64,000 nucleotides of DNA, taken from Pachyseris speciosa (Eukaryota > Cnidaria > Anthozoa > Scleractinia > Pachyseridae). Positions 1 to 12,400 of this stretch are shown here, one piece after another. A program made the position numbers and the translations under genes. Location: the NCBI GenBank assembly GCA_016490735.1, contig JAEMWC010000239.1:512501-576500 (forward strand), read 5' to 3'. Below the pieces are notes generated by a model that did not search any database, had not been told where the DNA came from, and was given only the letters and a program-made list of their open reading frames with translations. Positions within the stretch are counted from its first letter, which is position 1, and every line of letters starts with the position of its first letter.

Positions 1-358
1 GAATTTATACACTGATCACTCCTGGGGATCAAAGGATTAAATGTGTCCTCTTCACTAATTCAAGACAAAGAAATTAAAAGCTACAGCTGCATGCTGTCAA
101 ACTAGGAAGAGCAAAAATACTGTATTTTGACAATCTCATTCCATTACGATCAATAAAATTGGAGATCAGGGGTCCTTACCATTTACACGGAATACCTGGA
201 AATTCTGGTTGGAAAATGAAATGGTACATACCATTCCATTTGGAACTTTTCAGAAATTATAGGCCATCAGCTTAATCAACACACTTTTTCTTTTCTTTTT
301 GAGATTTCCAGTTGATATTAGTACATTTTGTGATTTGTCCATTTTCCATGTTGACAAA

Positions 359-577
359 CTAAAGCACTGAATATTTACACCTAGAATTTCCATGTGTAAA
401 CTTTAAATTGCCTGGTGGAATGCCTCCATGGCCAAATAAAATTGCATGAACTTTTGCTGCTGTAATCGTGTTAGATGAACATCCAAACTTCTCTTGCAAA
501 TATGCATAGGAAAAATCACTAGCAACAATAGACAGCAATCTTCTCCGTTCGTCTGGGTAGGACTGTACTCTGATCAC
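359..577 (-). pseudogene. fragment of unidentified gene, part 2
   Basis: Open frame of about 72 residues on the minus strand with protein-like composition (PDERRRLLSIVASDFSY, CSSNTITAAKVHAILFGHGG). It lies downstream of the fragment at 761-961 on the same strand, so the two may be pieces of one gene. I do not recognise a named family. The text has the feel of a multicopy invertebrate gene, possibly transposon-derived, but I cannot show that. No complete gene structure is visible. Confidence 0.35.
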
Positions 578-760
578 AGCTTGTGCTGCTTATACTCTGC
601 TCTTCATGGAACCTGATTGGCCATTTGGGATGCTGCTGCTCTTCAGCGAGTCTCCAATTTTTATCTTTTCTTTCAGAGTGTTTTTCTTTTGCCTCATTTG
701 CTTGGATGACTCTTTATCTTGGTAAGATTGTAATCTCTCACCAAAGCGTCTAGAATCTTG

Positions 761-1055
761 TCACCTGTGCGAATGCCGTAAATCATTCAGATCACCAAAC
801 TTTGACTTCCACGTGGCTGAATGGAAAATGTCACGTAAAAATGACATCATTTCTTCCTTTGAGGGACCAGCATTCTTAGAGACAGCATTACTGAACATAT
901 AAGTTATCTGCTGTCTATAGAAGCGCTGCCTACAATCTTGTAAAGAAGCATAGGGCATCATGGGAAGCTCAGGTATCTGGACAGCAATAGAATTGAAACA
1001 TGGCTCAAAGGTCTTGGTGGGGATCTCTGGGCTTGTAAAGGGGCCAGTGTCTGTG
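761..1055 (-). pseudogene. fragment of unidentified gene, part 1
   Basis: Open minus-strand frame including a 66-residue stretch with YASLQDCRQRFYRQQITYMF and SKEEMMSFLRDIFHSATWKS. The frame stays open upstream to about 1055. It ends at a stop just after a CAG/GTGACA sequence near 762 that could be a splice donor. No domain is recognised. The composition looks coding, but the product is unknown and it may be a broken copy. Confidence 0.35.
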
Positions 1056-2242
1056 CATGTATCTTCAACTCCTCAGTATTGCTTTCCTGTCGAACAAGCA
1101 AAACAACCCGAATAAAAGGTCAATCATCCTTCAGAAAAGTAAAATAATTTTCATTGATACCAATTCCAGCTAGCCCTGCCCTGTGGGCATGTCCAGCTTG
1201 TAAATAACATTTATTGGAAAAATAAAGAACTAAAGAACTGAAAAACATGTACATAGGTAATGATAAGATTCGAAACTTGACATTTTCAGTTATCATGACA
1301 AATGCAGAGTAGATATCCAACAAATTCCTTCCACAACCATAAAAAAAATTTCCTTATTATCTGGGGAAACGTAAACTAAATGTGTGGCCTTCCAGTCGTA
1401 ATAATCTCTTTCTAGACGCTACCGTGTAAAATGCAATTTTAAGCTTACATGTGCAAGAAAACTGCATGTAATCCCTAAAGGAATGGCGGAAATGTCATAG
1501 ATCTCAAAGTTTTAACTGAAAAAAATAATTTCAGAGAGCGTTACCTTTACAAGCGCTCTAAAAATCCGAACGTTTGAGAAAAACAGAAAGTTGAATAGCG
1601 GGAGATCACAAGATAACTCCCGGGAGATAACTCCTAAAGGTGTGATCATGAGGCAACAGAAGATATCTTTGCGATGTCTCTGGACAAAATTCTAGTACTC
1701 CAAACATAATCTAGATCGGCTTACCTCCACTTGAAGTCTTTTTTCACTTGGTCCTTCATTTTCAAGTCTGCTAGCGCAAGCAACAGATTTTCCTCTTACG
1801 ATAATCGTTATGCTTCTTGTCTTTGTTTATGCTGCAGAAGCTGGTATGGATTTTGTTTGCGGTCTTCAATTTTATCGTTGACCCGTGTGGATCACCGAAT
1901 CCCCACTCAGAATGGAAAGGACAGCGACAAACAGCCACGAAAGACAGAATACATCAAAGATATATAGATGTTTGAAAAAGAAGCGAACTCACCCAAAAAA
2001 CTAGACATATATTGACAACTTCTGTCGGCTAATGACAACAATCCAAGATGGCGGAATCTTACGGAACCGGTCGTTACCATGGTTCCCCACGTACATTTGT
2101 CTTGAAATGAACAAGACATGTAGAACAATAGCTATATTCCAAATATGGAACAGAAAAACGGGGTTTTTGAATATTTTACTGCCATTTTTTCGATATTTTA
2201 GTTTTTCAACCAATCACGAAGCCGTATTTTAATTAGTTAATT
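1056..2242. other. no gene recognised
   Basis: AT-rich sequence. Short open frames occur on both strands, but none resembles a protein family or has credible splice signals. Confidence 0.4.
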
Positions 2243-2368
2243 GGAGCTTAACTGCTGAATACCCCGCCACTTATTTGCATAAGAATAGTGTGTATTGTGT
2301 TCTGCTTCGTTCTTCAAAGAACGCCGACTAAGGTAAACAATAGTGGCGGGGTATTCAGCAGTTACTCC
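2243..2368. mobile_element. MITE with inverted ends
   Basis: The ends are inverted copies: left GGAGCTTAACTGCTGAATAC, right (reverse complement) GGAGTAACTGCTGAATACCC, with arms of about 30 bp that continue into CCCCGCCACT. The element is about 126 bp with no room for a gene, so it is a non-autonomous DNA transposon. No target-site duplication was evident. Superfamily unknown. Confidence 0.6.
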
Positions 2369-2660
2369 AAAACATCTTTAGGTAAAAATCTGGAGCGTTT
2401 TAATAGTTCTAATTTGTTTACGAAGCTTTTCTTAAGGTCCAACACGTGTGGTACCCAAGTGAAGTTGTCGACTACAGTCATTCCCAACAGGCGAGTTTTT
2501 GTGACGTAACGCAATACTGAATCTCCTAGAAGCAACGGTGGTAGAGGGCCCATAATGGTTTTCTTGCTAATTATCATAACTTTGCTTTTGCCTGTTATCA
2601 AAGAATTGAAGAGAACCCAACCTTTTCTAAGGTGCAATTTTTTCAAATTTAACTTTTGGA
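2369..2660 (-). pseudogene. LINE reverse transcriptase fragment (thumb region)
   Basis: The minus-strand frame reads GKSKVMIISKK, then LLGDSVLRYVTKTRLLGMTV, then DNFTWVPHVLDLKKSFVNKL. This is the pattern after the catalytic domain of non-LTR reverse transcriptases (N-x-x-K-S-K, ...YLG/LLGM..D..L.W..H). Only about 90 residues remain, cut off by the adjacent MITE. A dead LINE fragment. Confidence 0.65.
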
Positions 2661-4482
2661 ATCCTCCTTAAGATGAGCATTCTGTTACAAAATTCTCATC
2701 TTTTCCACAAATCTTGCAAGGAGGCGGTGTTTGCATTCTGGCAATCTCCACCATGTGCAAGACCAAACCTGACAAGTAACTGGCGATCAGGTCCAATTTC
2801 ACCTCATGCTATTTTCATTTCATGTTTAATTTCCCACTGGAAAGGACTAAATTACCACGTGAGATGAAAATCGAGCCTGATTGTAACTTAACCACAAGGG
2901 AGTAAAATACTAGGGGTCATCTTGTACTTACATGTAAGTAAAAATTGAAATGTCCTGTCACTGGGAGAGATGTCCACTGGGCAATGATAACCATTTCAAA
3001 GTCCTAGCCAAAGAATTATAACACGGGCAAGTGCCCCACTATTAACTATTGGGTGGGGGAGGAGAGGGTGTGTAATGGGGCACTACTTGACTTGACTGAT
3101 GCATTAAACAATTTTGTAGTAATCAAGCTTTGTTGGTCTTGAGTTTTTTTGTTTTGATTGTTTTATTGATTTGAACAAAACAACCATTTATGACACTTAT
3201 CGTAATTACCGACAATCAATAACAGTTTAGTACAATTACTGCAGGTTCAGAGTCCTTAAGTTTTAGAATTCAAATTTTGTCGAAAGTAATGCACATGCAG
3301 CTGACAACCATTGTCAGCAGGGTAACAGTTTAAACATAAATCAAGTAATGTGGATACTTATAGTGTTGAAATCTTCAACCTGAGCACAGGTGCTCCACTA
3401 ATCAGGGACACATAAATTAAATTTAATTAAATATGCAAATAAATAATTAGATAAATGATAACTCCAAATCCTAAATTGGAAACCAGTTCATCTGCCCCAG
3501 AGTCAATCTGCCCTGTATCATCCTAAGTCAATCCTCCCCACAATATCCTCCTACCTTTCAAGTGTAAATGTGGCAAAGATATCATTTGCATATGCCAACT
3601 ACAAGTAAGCGGTTTTTTTAGAGATCACATGTGCATTTTGAGGTAAAACCAAGCAGTAATGTGTATACTGTATTTATACCCTTGCTAATTATTAATATAG
3701 ATATTTATCCAAGCCTCTACTGGCATTTACATATAGTCTACTTGTCATATCACCCATCTGACCTCACTCAAGCTACAGACGCAATGCTGTAGAAAATAGT
3801 ATGGAAAGGTGATCTCAGCCAGTGGCACAGTGTATTTGGACTCCCTGCAAATTTGTACCCTCCAGTCCAGATCTGCTTGTGGATCAGATTTGGACCCCCT
3901 AGTCCAGAACTGCAAACAGATATGAACCCCCTTTTACGGATTTCGACCCCTACCCCTCCTAAAAACAAGCGTTCTATTGAGTAAGGTAATAAAATTCCTT
4001 TGCAAATTGTGTTTGGTGTTGTTAAAAAAGCAAAATAAGAAAATTGAGGTAGTTTTTTTTAATAATCTTTAATACTTTGTGTAAAATTAAAAGAGCCTCC
4101 AACGCTACTTGGCATCTATGAAATTTTTAAAACAAAACATTCTTAACAACTTTGAGCAATACCTAAGGGTAGGTTTGTTTCCCCATTCAACTGTAGGCTA
4201 CTTAATTATAGTTTAGGGCCACTAGATATTGCCGGTAATTGCTCCTTTGAATCAGTATCACATCAGTTATATAGTGATTCAGATCATTATTTCAGAATGA
4301 ATGCAATTTCAAGTATCCACAGCCTCCCATGAGACAGTCTGAAATCAGAAATTGTGTATCCTCTGGATATATGATTGTATGTATTATATGCCTCAAAAAA
4401 ATTATGAAAGAAAGATACATGGAAATCAATAAAAATATTTAGATGATATGAATTAAGACCTTGACATATTTCTTTTCATCAG
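2661..4482. other. no gene recognised
   Basis: About 1.8 kb of AT-rich intergenic or intronic sequence. No protein family, RNA gene or clear element boundary was seen. Confidence 0.4.
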
Positions 4483-4648
4483 TTACTTCTCGACCTTACC
4501 ATCACAAAGAAAAACTGCTAGCTAGCATTAAGCTCATCAATCAATACACCTTCAGTATTTTCAAAAAGAAATCCACCCGCTTTTCTGGCCAGCCAAGTGC
4601 AAGACCAAACAACTTGATAATAAAATATTGTTTCATACCACTATCAAG
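4483..4648 (+). CDS. putative internal exon, unidentified gene
   Basis: A pyrimidine-rich acceptor (ttcttttcatcag) precedes 166 bases that are open in one frame and end at AG/gtaatt. The peptide includes SRPYHHKEKLLASIKLINQY and SGQPSARPNNLIIKYCFIPL. The exon ends in phase 2 and matches the phase of the next putative exon at 4722. No family is recognised. The evidence is splice signals and frame only, so the call is tentative. Confidence 0.35.
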
Positions 4649-4721
4649 GTAATTAACAATGTAGTATGAGGATCAATTTAAGGTAATGATTCATCAAAGC
4701 AATTAAAGTGCTGGAAATCAG

Positions 4722-5005
4722 TGTTAACCATCTTAACTTGATTTTCTATTTTGCAAGAAAGGTAAGGACTAGTCTCACATTTCTCCATGTACATTTGAAA
4801 TTGCACAACATACTTCATCAAACATCAGAAATCCCATTAAACATTAAAGCCAAATGTCATCAAAACATCCCACAAGATTGGTGTGAGCAGCTACTAATAA
4901 TATTAATTGAAAGACTGTATGCAAGAGAAGGAATTCCAAAGGATGTGTACAGTGATGAGAAAGAGCTTACTTTAAATTTAATAATACTTTATCATGCGAA
5001 TACAA
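4722..5005 (+). CDS. putative internal exon, same unidentified gene
   Basis: Follows an acceptor (ctggaaatcag) and ends at ACAA/gtaagt. All 284 bases are open in the frame set by the preceding exon (phase 2 in, phase 1 out). Coding-like stretches are IPQDWCEQLLIILIERLYAR and EGIPKDVYSDEKELTLNLI. An internal AAG/gtaagg near 4760 could be an alternative donor. The product is unknown. No further exon was located. Confidence 0.35.
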
Positions 5006-6139
5006 GTAAGTTGATAAGATGACTGGAGAATAATTGGGAGAAACTAAATTCCCATACAAAGAATATTATCTAATATTAAACATACTAAAAACTAAGAGGT
5101 GAAATTTAAGCGCAGCTCAAAGCTAACCTAATGAAATTAAATCGAATACTTGTCTCTTACAAGTCACCCCTGATTTGAGATTGACATTAAAAATTAAGAA
5201 GTAAAATTTAAATACAACCAAAAGCTAACCTAATTAAACTACATACTTGCCTCTCACAAGTTACATTTGATTTAAAATTGACACAAAATTTAAGAAGGTG
5301 CATGCATGATGTTCGATGGAATACTATTCCAGTCTGCTATGTAGCGATTAAAAAATCGAAAAGCTGAAGGCCATATATATATTTAGCCAGGCCACACCTA
5401 GAATCAGAGCTGCACACTGTCACCGAGCAACTTCGCATGGCTTTCCTTCAGGGGCACCCAATGAGCCAAATCAACCAAAAGCTATATAGAAAGGCATTTT
5501 TAAGTACCTTAAGGTGCTTGAAGTCTGTTTAAAGTGATGTTTTCAAAAGCTAGACAAACTTCATCTGTTCGGATTCTCTAGCTGAAATTTTAATTGCCCG
5601 AAATTTTAGAGAACAAAATCTTCCTTTGAGAAAATGCAAGCTGAAATGAACTTTCCACTAACTTTCTAGGGAACTATTTTCTTTCCGAGAATGCTAGTTG
5701 ACATTTTTGACTGCCAAAAACAGCAATTACGACCTTTTCGAAAACCTGAGGGGCTATGATTTCCCAATTGCAAATCTTTTAGGCCACGTTTTAGTTACGA
5801 AAATCCGAGTGCACCCTTTAATCGACGCCGAAAGCACAAGGCGAATTACCCTCCACCCAACAGATATCTACCGAAACTTTTCGTTGGGTGACCCTGATTT
5901 GGGATAATTGTTTAAAAAGTTAAGGTTGGGTGCCCCTGTTCCTTGGGCCAGTTTAATTTGTGTCCAAAACAATAATTGTTTTGGACACAAATTGAGCAGC
6001 AGCAGGGAAAACGAAGAGTCTTTGATAGCAAATGTTTGCAAAAAAACAGACAGACATTCTCGAGTCCAAACTACTTTCAGATGAAAGTGGTAAGGAATTC
6101 AAAGCAGATCAAAAACAAAACACCACAAGCGAACAAAGT
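5006..6139. other. no gene recognised
   Basis: AT-rich sequence without recognisable coding content. A short perfect inverted repeat (AACAATAATTGTT region, 5968-5990) lies just before the tandem duplication that follows. Confidence 0.35.
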
Positions 6140-6543
6140 ACTATGCGAATGTTTGTTCGAAGAAGAAGGTGGTGAAATTAAACAAGACTAGCTAGTTATA
6201 AAAATAGCTTGTACTGATTAAGCTAGAAAAATAAGTATTTATTTCAGTTTGACATAAATGCCCGTAGAAAAGACAATAAAGGGTACAAACTGATTGTTTA
6301 GAGCAGTCAACAGGAATTTACCGCGGTTCAGAAATAACAGAACAACAAAACATCATGATTGCAAGAAAACAAAGCTTGATACGAATGATGTTTCTTCGAA
6401 GATTCTTGGAGAATGTGGAGAAATTAAACAAGCAATAAAAATATCTTGCATTAAACTAGAAAAATTGCTAAGCAATTTTGACATCAATGTCCATAGAAAA
6501 GACAAAAAAGAGGTCCACACCTGATCGTTTAGAGCAGTCAACA
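6140..6543 (+). repeat. diverged tandem duplication, about 240-bp period
   Basis: Two diverged copies in direct order share GTGGTGAAATTAAACAAG-like, TAAACTAGAAAAAT-like and TTTGACATAAATGCC-like blocks. Each ends in a close variant of GTTTAGAGCAGTCAAC (near 6297-6312 and 6527-6542). Neither copy encodes a recognised protein. Confidence 0.6.
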
Positions 6544-6761
6544 TGAATATGATTCACAGGCAGCAATCACTCGGAACGCAACAGAGCTGAATAATACCGC
6601 CATTTCCCACAAAATCTTTCCTTGGCTGACACAAAACCCTGAAGTGCTTTGATAGTTTTACTGTTACTTCCCTTGTCTTCCGAAGAACCTTCTTCAATTA
6701 ATTATTCTCAGTGGCAAAACATCATCCAGTTAACGAAGAAAACACTTGCCAAACCACACGA

Positions 6762-7370
6762 GCATTTCTCTCGCAGACCCGTCCACTATGTAATTTATCA
6801 AAACCAGCCAGCCAACCCATTTAGCTGTTTTTAGCATCCAAATGCTGATTCCTACCGGTTCAAACAAATTAATACGACATGTTTATAGACGGCGAAACTT
6901 AATTGTTGTTTACAGGCCACTTTCGACGAAGATCTCTAACAGTTTTTCAAATGACGAGTGCAGAGCACTGGTTTTTGACATTTTTGACAGCTTTGTGACA
7001 ACTTTATGTCAGATTTTGAGATGTGCACATGCATTTGATCAGCTTTTTTTTTTCACTCAAGCTTGAGTTTCTGCCTTCAATCAAGTTAATTAAAGCTTTT
7101 AAGAAACAATTTTCCCTCGCAGACACGTACACAGCCAGCAAAAATTTCCAAACGTTGATCCTTGCCGGTTCAAACAAAAACTCGAGAATTAAACAAAAAT
7201 AGAGGGCAAAACTTGGGTTGTTTTATAATACAATCTTAGGACGAAGATTTCTAACTTTTTCTGAATGAAGTGCGCTTAGTTTTTGGTAGCTTTGTATCAG
7301 ATTTTGAGACGTGCACAAGCATTTGATCGGCTTTTTTCCCCTCGAGTTTCAATTTTTGCCTTTACTTTGA
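6762..7370 (+). repeat. diverged tandem duplication, about 330-bp period
   Basis: Two direct copies share a block with a Ser-Arg-rich start (CTCGCAGAC), then CCGGTTCAAACAAA, GACGAAGATCTCTAAC-like, and TCAGATTTTGAGATGTGCAC followed by ATTTGATC(A/G)GC and a T-rich run. The first is about 6762-7076, the second about 7105-7370. No coding potential recognised. Confidence 0.6.
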
Positions 7371-7915
7371 AATCAGGGCCGTAGCCAGCATGGGGCAAAC
7401 CAAGGCACTTGCTTCGGTAAACAAATTGTCAAGTTCATGGTATTTTTTTATTGTGTGTGTCTTACGAAAATATAAAGCAGGTTCTCCAGTTTCACAGTTG
7501 CGTTAAAACATTTGTTTGAGGTTCCGGTAAGAGGCCATACATTTTAAAGAGGTCTTTTTTCCCTTTTTACCGGCATTGCCTCGGTAACAATTTTCGTCCC
7601 ACTACGGCTCAGATCATACAATGCCGATACCGCTAAAAGATCATAAAATTCTTCTCTTATTGTCTTCAGTTGTTCTGTTTTTTTGTTTTCTAAATGATTT
7701 CCTGCTAAAATGCCCAAAAAAGAACAGGTTTATCTCGAGTGTGACTTTTCACTTGGCATACATGAATCGCGCGGACGTACATACGTAGGCACGTACATAC
7801 ACGCACGTATGTACGGTGACCAAAATCAAATTTTCTCGAGCAGATGGGTTACCAAATTTTCTTAACCATGGTGCTCCGCGTGCACGCCTTCTGCGCGCAG
7901 AGCTCCGCTATAATT

Positions 7916-7948
<33 letters not shown>

Positions 7949-8290
7949 GCAAGCCTTTGATGGAAGATCAGGGACAAAATATGGATAGAGAAATTAAAGT
8001 TGTCATGATCAATAACCATGAAATAGTGGACCTTACTGAAAACAACTGTTCCCTGCATATCGATGTTAATTTCAGATTCACAAAAACTTTTTCCTCATAG
8101 GTAAAACAAATGCAGTAGCAGACCTTACTGGAGACAACTAGTCCCTGCATATGTTATTCTCAGATTTTGAAAACTGTTCCCTCTTAAGTAAAACTCCATT
8201 GTAGTGGTCTCTTTATTGTTCTCGTTATACTGATCAACACCCCTGTCTAGGGTTATAGTGATTTAATGTCACTCATTCATTGAAAACTGC
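7371..8290. other. no gene; microsatellite included
   Basis: Non-coding sequence with an ACGTAC-rich stretch (7772-7812) and the trinucleotide repeat annotated separately. Open frames here that contain a run of histidines or methionines are translations of the repeat, not genes. Confidence 0.4.
7917..7945. repeat. (ATC)n microsatellite
   Basis: Nine to ten uninterrupted CAT/ATC units. Confidence 0.9.
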
Positions 8291-8720
8291 AATAACCGAA
8301 CAACAACTTTTTTCAAAACTATCATGGATAACTGCATTGAGTGCGTTACTCCAGTCACCAAGCATCAGGAAGACCACCACACCTATCATGCTGCCATGTG
8401 GGGAGAGCAAGAGTTGGATTGGCGATGCCCACCCTGCTGGGTTTATATTGTTTTCAGCACATTAAAACTGGAATGGAGTAGTAAGTTCACTTTTTCTAGT
8501 GATAAGAATAATAGCCTTTATTTCATCACAGTTTGAATCACATTTATTTATTAATACACCTGAAACTTGCCAGTACTGCTACCAGAACCCATGGACCCTG
8601 CATGCACCTCTGCCAGAGCCCCTATGGCTCCAATCAAACCCAGTCCCAAGGAGGTTACATATCATCATATGAGTTAGTTAAGGAGGCCTCCATCAACCTG
8701 AGTACCGCCCAAAACACATT

Positions 8721-8810
8721 GACAGTCTGGGCTACAGCTACAATGTGAAGCGGCATACAAAGTCAGCAACCATTTGGCAGTGCTGCTTCATCCGAACCAA
8801 TATAATTAAG
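8721..8810 (+). pseudogene. FLYWCH zinc-finger-like fragment
   Basis: One plus-strand frame reads DSLGYSYNVKRHTKSATIWQ followed by C. This fits the N-terminal half of a FLYWCH zinc finger (D-S-x-G-Y-x-Y-x-x-x-R...x-W-x-C). The second half of the finger, with the other metal ligands, is not readable in the same frame. FLYWCH domains often accompany MULE-type transposases and also occur in host genes. This is a partial, probably broken copy. Confidence 0.4.
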
Positions 8811-9291
8811 TTGATGTACTAAGTAGAATTCAGTCGGATTATTCTATTTGGGTAGTGTTCCTTGTATTGTAAAATGATTAAAATTACTTGCGCATTGTTG
8901 TAAATGCAACAGTTTGTATTATGTTGGAGAGTAGGCACTTCATGTAATTGTTACTTGAACAGAAGCTATTTTAAATATACATCACTGACTATGAAATAGG
9001 AATTTTATATGTACATTCCAGTTTTTAATAAAACTTTCAGAATGTGAACAACTACTGGTATTTTAACATTAGAGATTTTCTTTTGTTGAATAACAAAAAT
9101 CGGTTACAGTTTTGCCTTTTTCAATTCCACTCACCAAACCAGGTGATTGATTGATATTTCCACTCACCCATGAGTTAAGGAGGCGTTATACCGGGATGTT
9201 GATGAAATATGAAGTGAACTGATGAAGAAATTAAAAAGAGAAAATAAGGCATACACAAACACTCAGACAGTCCACTACAATGAGCTGTGCA

Positions 9292-9605
9292 TGTCAGGCT
9301 GAGCACGAACTGGTTGGTGTTTGTCCATTAATTTTTAACCTCCAGATTTAACTTTTAATCACTTTACCATCTTCAATTTTCTCATCTTCCCTTAAATCAC
9401 TCCCCTGGGTCGCAGCCCCTTTTCTCGTTCTTCTCCACCCCGATAAACACTCTACAAATCACTAAAAAATTCTGAGATATCTACGGGGTTGTGCACTACA
9501 AAAATATGATGGCTTTTTTGGATTGCATGAAATCTCGAGACAATAATAAGGAGAAAAGGTCCAAAAATGACAAAACGTAGCATTTTGGTGTAACTGACCC
9601 CCTTA
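9292..9605. repeat. dispersed repeat, copy 1
   Basis: Shares an extended alignment with 12777-13040 (same orientation). Common blocks are CCATTAATTTTTAACCT, CTTCCCTTAAATCACTCCC, ATGATGGCTTTTTTG and GCATGAAATCTCGAGA. No coding potential. The copies flank the LINE at 10.2-12.4 kb. Confidence 0.65.
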
Positions 9606-10243
9606 ATAACAAAATTACAGTAAAAGTGATGCTAATATGTAAATCATTCGCTTTAATGTGGACCACCCTAAGGTTTGAAAAATCAATGTGAAAATCCCCA
9701 GGATGGTCTTTCTTAGGTGTTGGCTTAAGGTAGTCTTATACAATAGAAAATGAATATGTGAATGATCATTGCAGTTATGAACTCTACTTAAGCAGTAGTC
9801 ACATATATTCATTCTTTAATCTCTAGTTCAAATATCTGATTTTCATATATTCACTCTCACACAATGGAAAATGCAAGGAAATCATAGTTTTTTGCTAAAA
9901 GTGAGTTAGATGGGTTAGGGGGGGGGGGGATAAAACTCATTATCCAAAGATTTTGATCGGGGACTGGGTATTGTTATGCATGTATCTTAATTATTGTCAC
10001 AATGACAGCTGGTCATGTGGCTATACTCGACTCATTTGAATTCACTCTCTGGTTGGCCGATTTAACTTGGAATGTGTCAAAATTGCCCTAAATAACTGTC
10101 TTTTGCGTCATTTGCTGGTGCCTGAGCCCATCATAAAGGGCTATCAGAGGGCTTTAACCTTGCCATTTTCAAAGAGCTGCTTATTGGCATTGTGAATGGA
10201 ACAAACTCTGTTCAAACGTTCATTTCAAGCTGCTGACAGGTTG
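9606..10243. other. no gene recognised
   Basis: Includes a G homopolymer (about 9920-9930). Otherwise AT-rich without recognised features. Confidence 0.35.
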
Positions 10244-10660
10244 TTTTTTTTTTTTTTTTAATTTGCTAAAACAGTTTCAGTAATACAGAGCTGCAGTACA
10301 GAATAATACACTACATTACAATACATTATTGTTTTACCGTGCTATGTTTTAAACATTACATTTGTGGAATAACATAAGCGAAAAGAAATTAAAAGTGAAA
10401 TACAAAATGAAGTTACAAAAGGACATGCAGATATGAGAAAAAAAAGCGAACTAGATAAAAATAGAAAACACAAATAAGCAAAATAAAACAAAATGGAGCA
10501 ATACAGAGCTGGTACTAGTACAGGCCAAGCTACAATATTTACCATCTATCGGCGCTGATTTAAGCTTTAGAGAGTCTTATTTCAGGTTAGAGAAGAAAAG
10601 CGTCAATTACGTCTTGCGAGAATAGGGTCATACAGATATCCAGTTGAATTACAGAAGTTT

Positions 10661-11185
10661 TTAAAGCCCAATATACACTGCAAGAGGTTCCCACTTTTTC
10701 CTGTCACCACCTTTTGTCTCCAGCTCATATCTTGATTTCAGAAAAAGCAGATAGTGCTCAAAGTGGGGTAAAGTTTCGTTTGTTTTAGCAAGCCAGATAT
10801 GATATCGTGCTAGCAGTAAACAGTAGTTAATTTGCAGGGCATATTTCGAGGTGTCAGGCTTTAGTCCGAGAGCAGTAATATTCAGTAGCGTGAAATTGTT
10901 CTGTATAATATTCAAATTTTGTAGCCATTCCACTATACTTTTCCAGAGCTTAGAGGTTTTTTGACATGTCCAGAAAAGATGTATTAGTGTTTCAGGCGCG
11001 TTTTGACAGAAGGTGCAATTTTCATTTTCCTTCAGCTTAATTTTGAACAGGAAATTGTTTGTTGCCAGACGTCTGTGAAAAAGTTTAAAATGGAATTCTA
11101 TTAACTTTGTGCTTTTGGTGCACCGCAATGCCAAAAGATATGCCGAGCTCCAGTCGAGGTTTTCACCGCACAAACTGCAGTCCAT
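10661..11185 (-). pseudogene. LINE C-terminal zinc-binding domain (zf-RVT type)
   Basis: About 174 residues. The segment CTFCQNAPETLIHLFWTC (C-x2-C-x7-H-x4-C) is the zinc-binding signature at the C terminus of many L1/Tx1-type reverse transcriptases. It is followed by KLWKSIVEWLQNLNI. This is the last coding part before the 3' UTR and poly(A) tail. Confidence 0.75.
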
Positions 11186-11277
11186 AAGCCATTTCTTTTG
11201 GCTATTCCTTGGAGCTTCACCTTTGTTTCTGACTAAGGATTTATATACCAGTGCACTAACTTTTTTGGACTTTTGTG

Positions 11278-11822
11278 CTAAGAGGTTCGTATTCTTAATT
11301 TTAATTGTTTATCATCATTCACTTGCTTGAGGCTGCTATTGCCAAGTGCCTTGACAGCTGATATAAGGCCGTAAAAACGAAGTGGAGCAGCATTCAGGTC
11401 GTATTTTAACTGGAAATCTTTTAGAGAAAGGTAGCTATTGCATTCTGGTTTTTGCAAATGTTTTACTTTAGTAATGCCTTTTGAGCACCAGTCCTTAAAG
11501 AAGATTGGTTTGTTTTCTATCTTATTAAGGAATTGTGCCATAGGTTTTGTTCTTGGAAATGCTCCAAAGACACTAATTGCTGTTCGAAATTAACTTCCGC
11601 CCAGATTTCCAATATTTCTTCGAGAAACATCTCGGAGACTATGATCAACTTTTTTGTATCTTTTGTATTGAGGTTACCAATAAATACGTTTTTGCCTCCA
11701 AGATTTTTAAAGGCTAAGTCGATAAAAACTTTCCATTTTCCGTTGTTCGTGGAATCCAAGTATTTTTTTATCCAAGTTGTTTTAAGCGATTTGTTGAAAG
11801 AGACAAGGTCAATCATAGTCAT
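11278..11822 (-). pseudogene. LINE RT-associated C-terminal region
   Basis: Two overlapping minus-strand frames (11517-11822 and 11278-11541) carry the segment after the thumb in L1/Tx1-type proteins: DLVSFNKSLKTTWIKKYLDS, WAEVNFEQQ, LWHNSLIR and then FFKDWCSKGITKVKHL. A frameshift near 11530 separates them. Confidence 0.65.
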
Positions 11823-12400
11823 TAATCATAATTTTTCGTTTGATTTTGTCTCCCTTCCCGTTCCAAAGGAATTGATAAAACAATGTATTAATCTCATTTA
11901 TTGCATAATAATTGGAAGGCATGGGAGATAACAAATAGACTAGTTGCGAGGCGGCTAAGGACTTAAGCACGGTGATTCGCCCCAGTAAGGTTAGCCTACG
12001 ATACTTCCAGCAACTCAGAATTTTTCTTATCTTTTCAATCTTTTCATTATAATTTAAGCGTGCAGATATTTCAGGTTTGACTGACAACCACAACCCTAAG
12101 GTTTTCACCTTACATTTCGGCCACTTAAAATCCCTTCCTGGCAAAATAAGATGTTCATTGCCAATGCTGGAACCTATCCAAAGAGCTTCCGTTTTTTTGT
12201 TATTTAGTCTGAGACCCGAGACTTTACTGAAGTCATCTAGCAAATTAAGTGCTGAAGCAAGCGCTTCTCTTGAGCCATCCAAAATAAGTGTGGTATCGTC
12301 TGCATATTGGCTAATTTTAATTTTGTTATTGTCAACAGAGATGCCTTTTATGTTGACAGATTGTTGCTCCTGGACAAGGGGCCTAAAAGCAAATGAGCCT
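11809..12400 (-). pseudogene. LINE reverse transcriptase, C-terminal palm and thumb
   Basis: The frame upstream of 12282 reads ISQYADDTTLILDGS, so the catalytic YADD box is present. It is followed by KVSGLRLNNKKTEALWIGS and CKVKTLGLWLS (thumb region). Just before, the usual RQGxPLSP box is shortened to RQG joined directly to a different sequence, so a small deletion is likely. The element is 5'-truncated and inactive. Confidence 0.75.

Noticed and set aside
1731..2232. Overlapping open frames on both strands
   Set aside because: No similarity to any family, no splice context, and composition typical of chance frames.
7816..8100. Open frames with runs of His or Met
   Set aside because: They are translations of the (ATC)n microsatellite and lack any domain or splice context.
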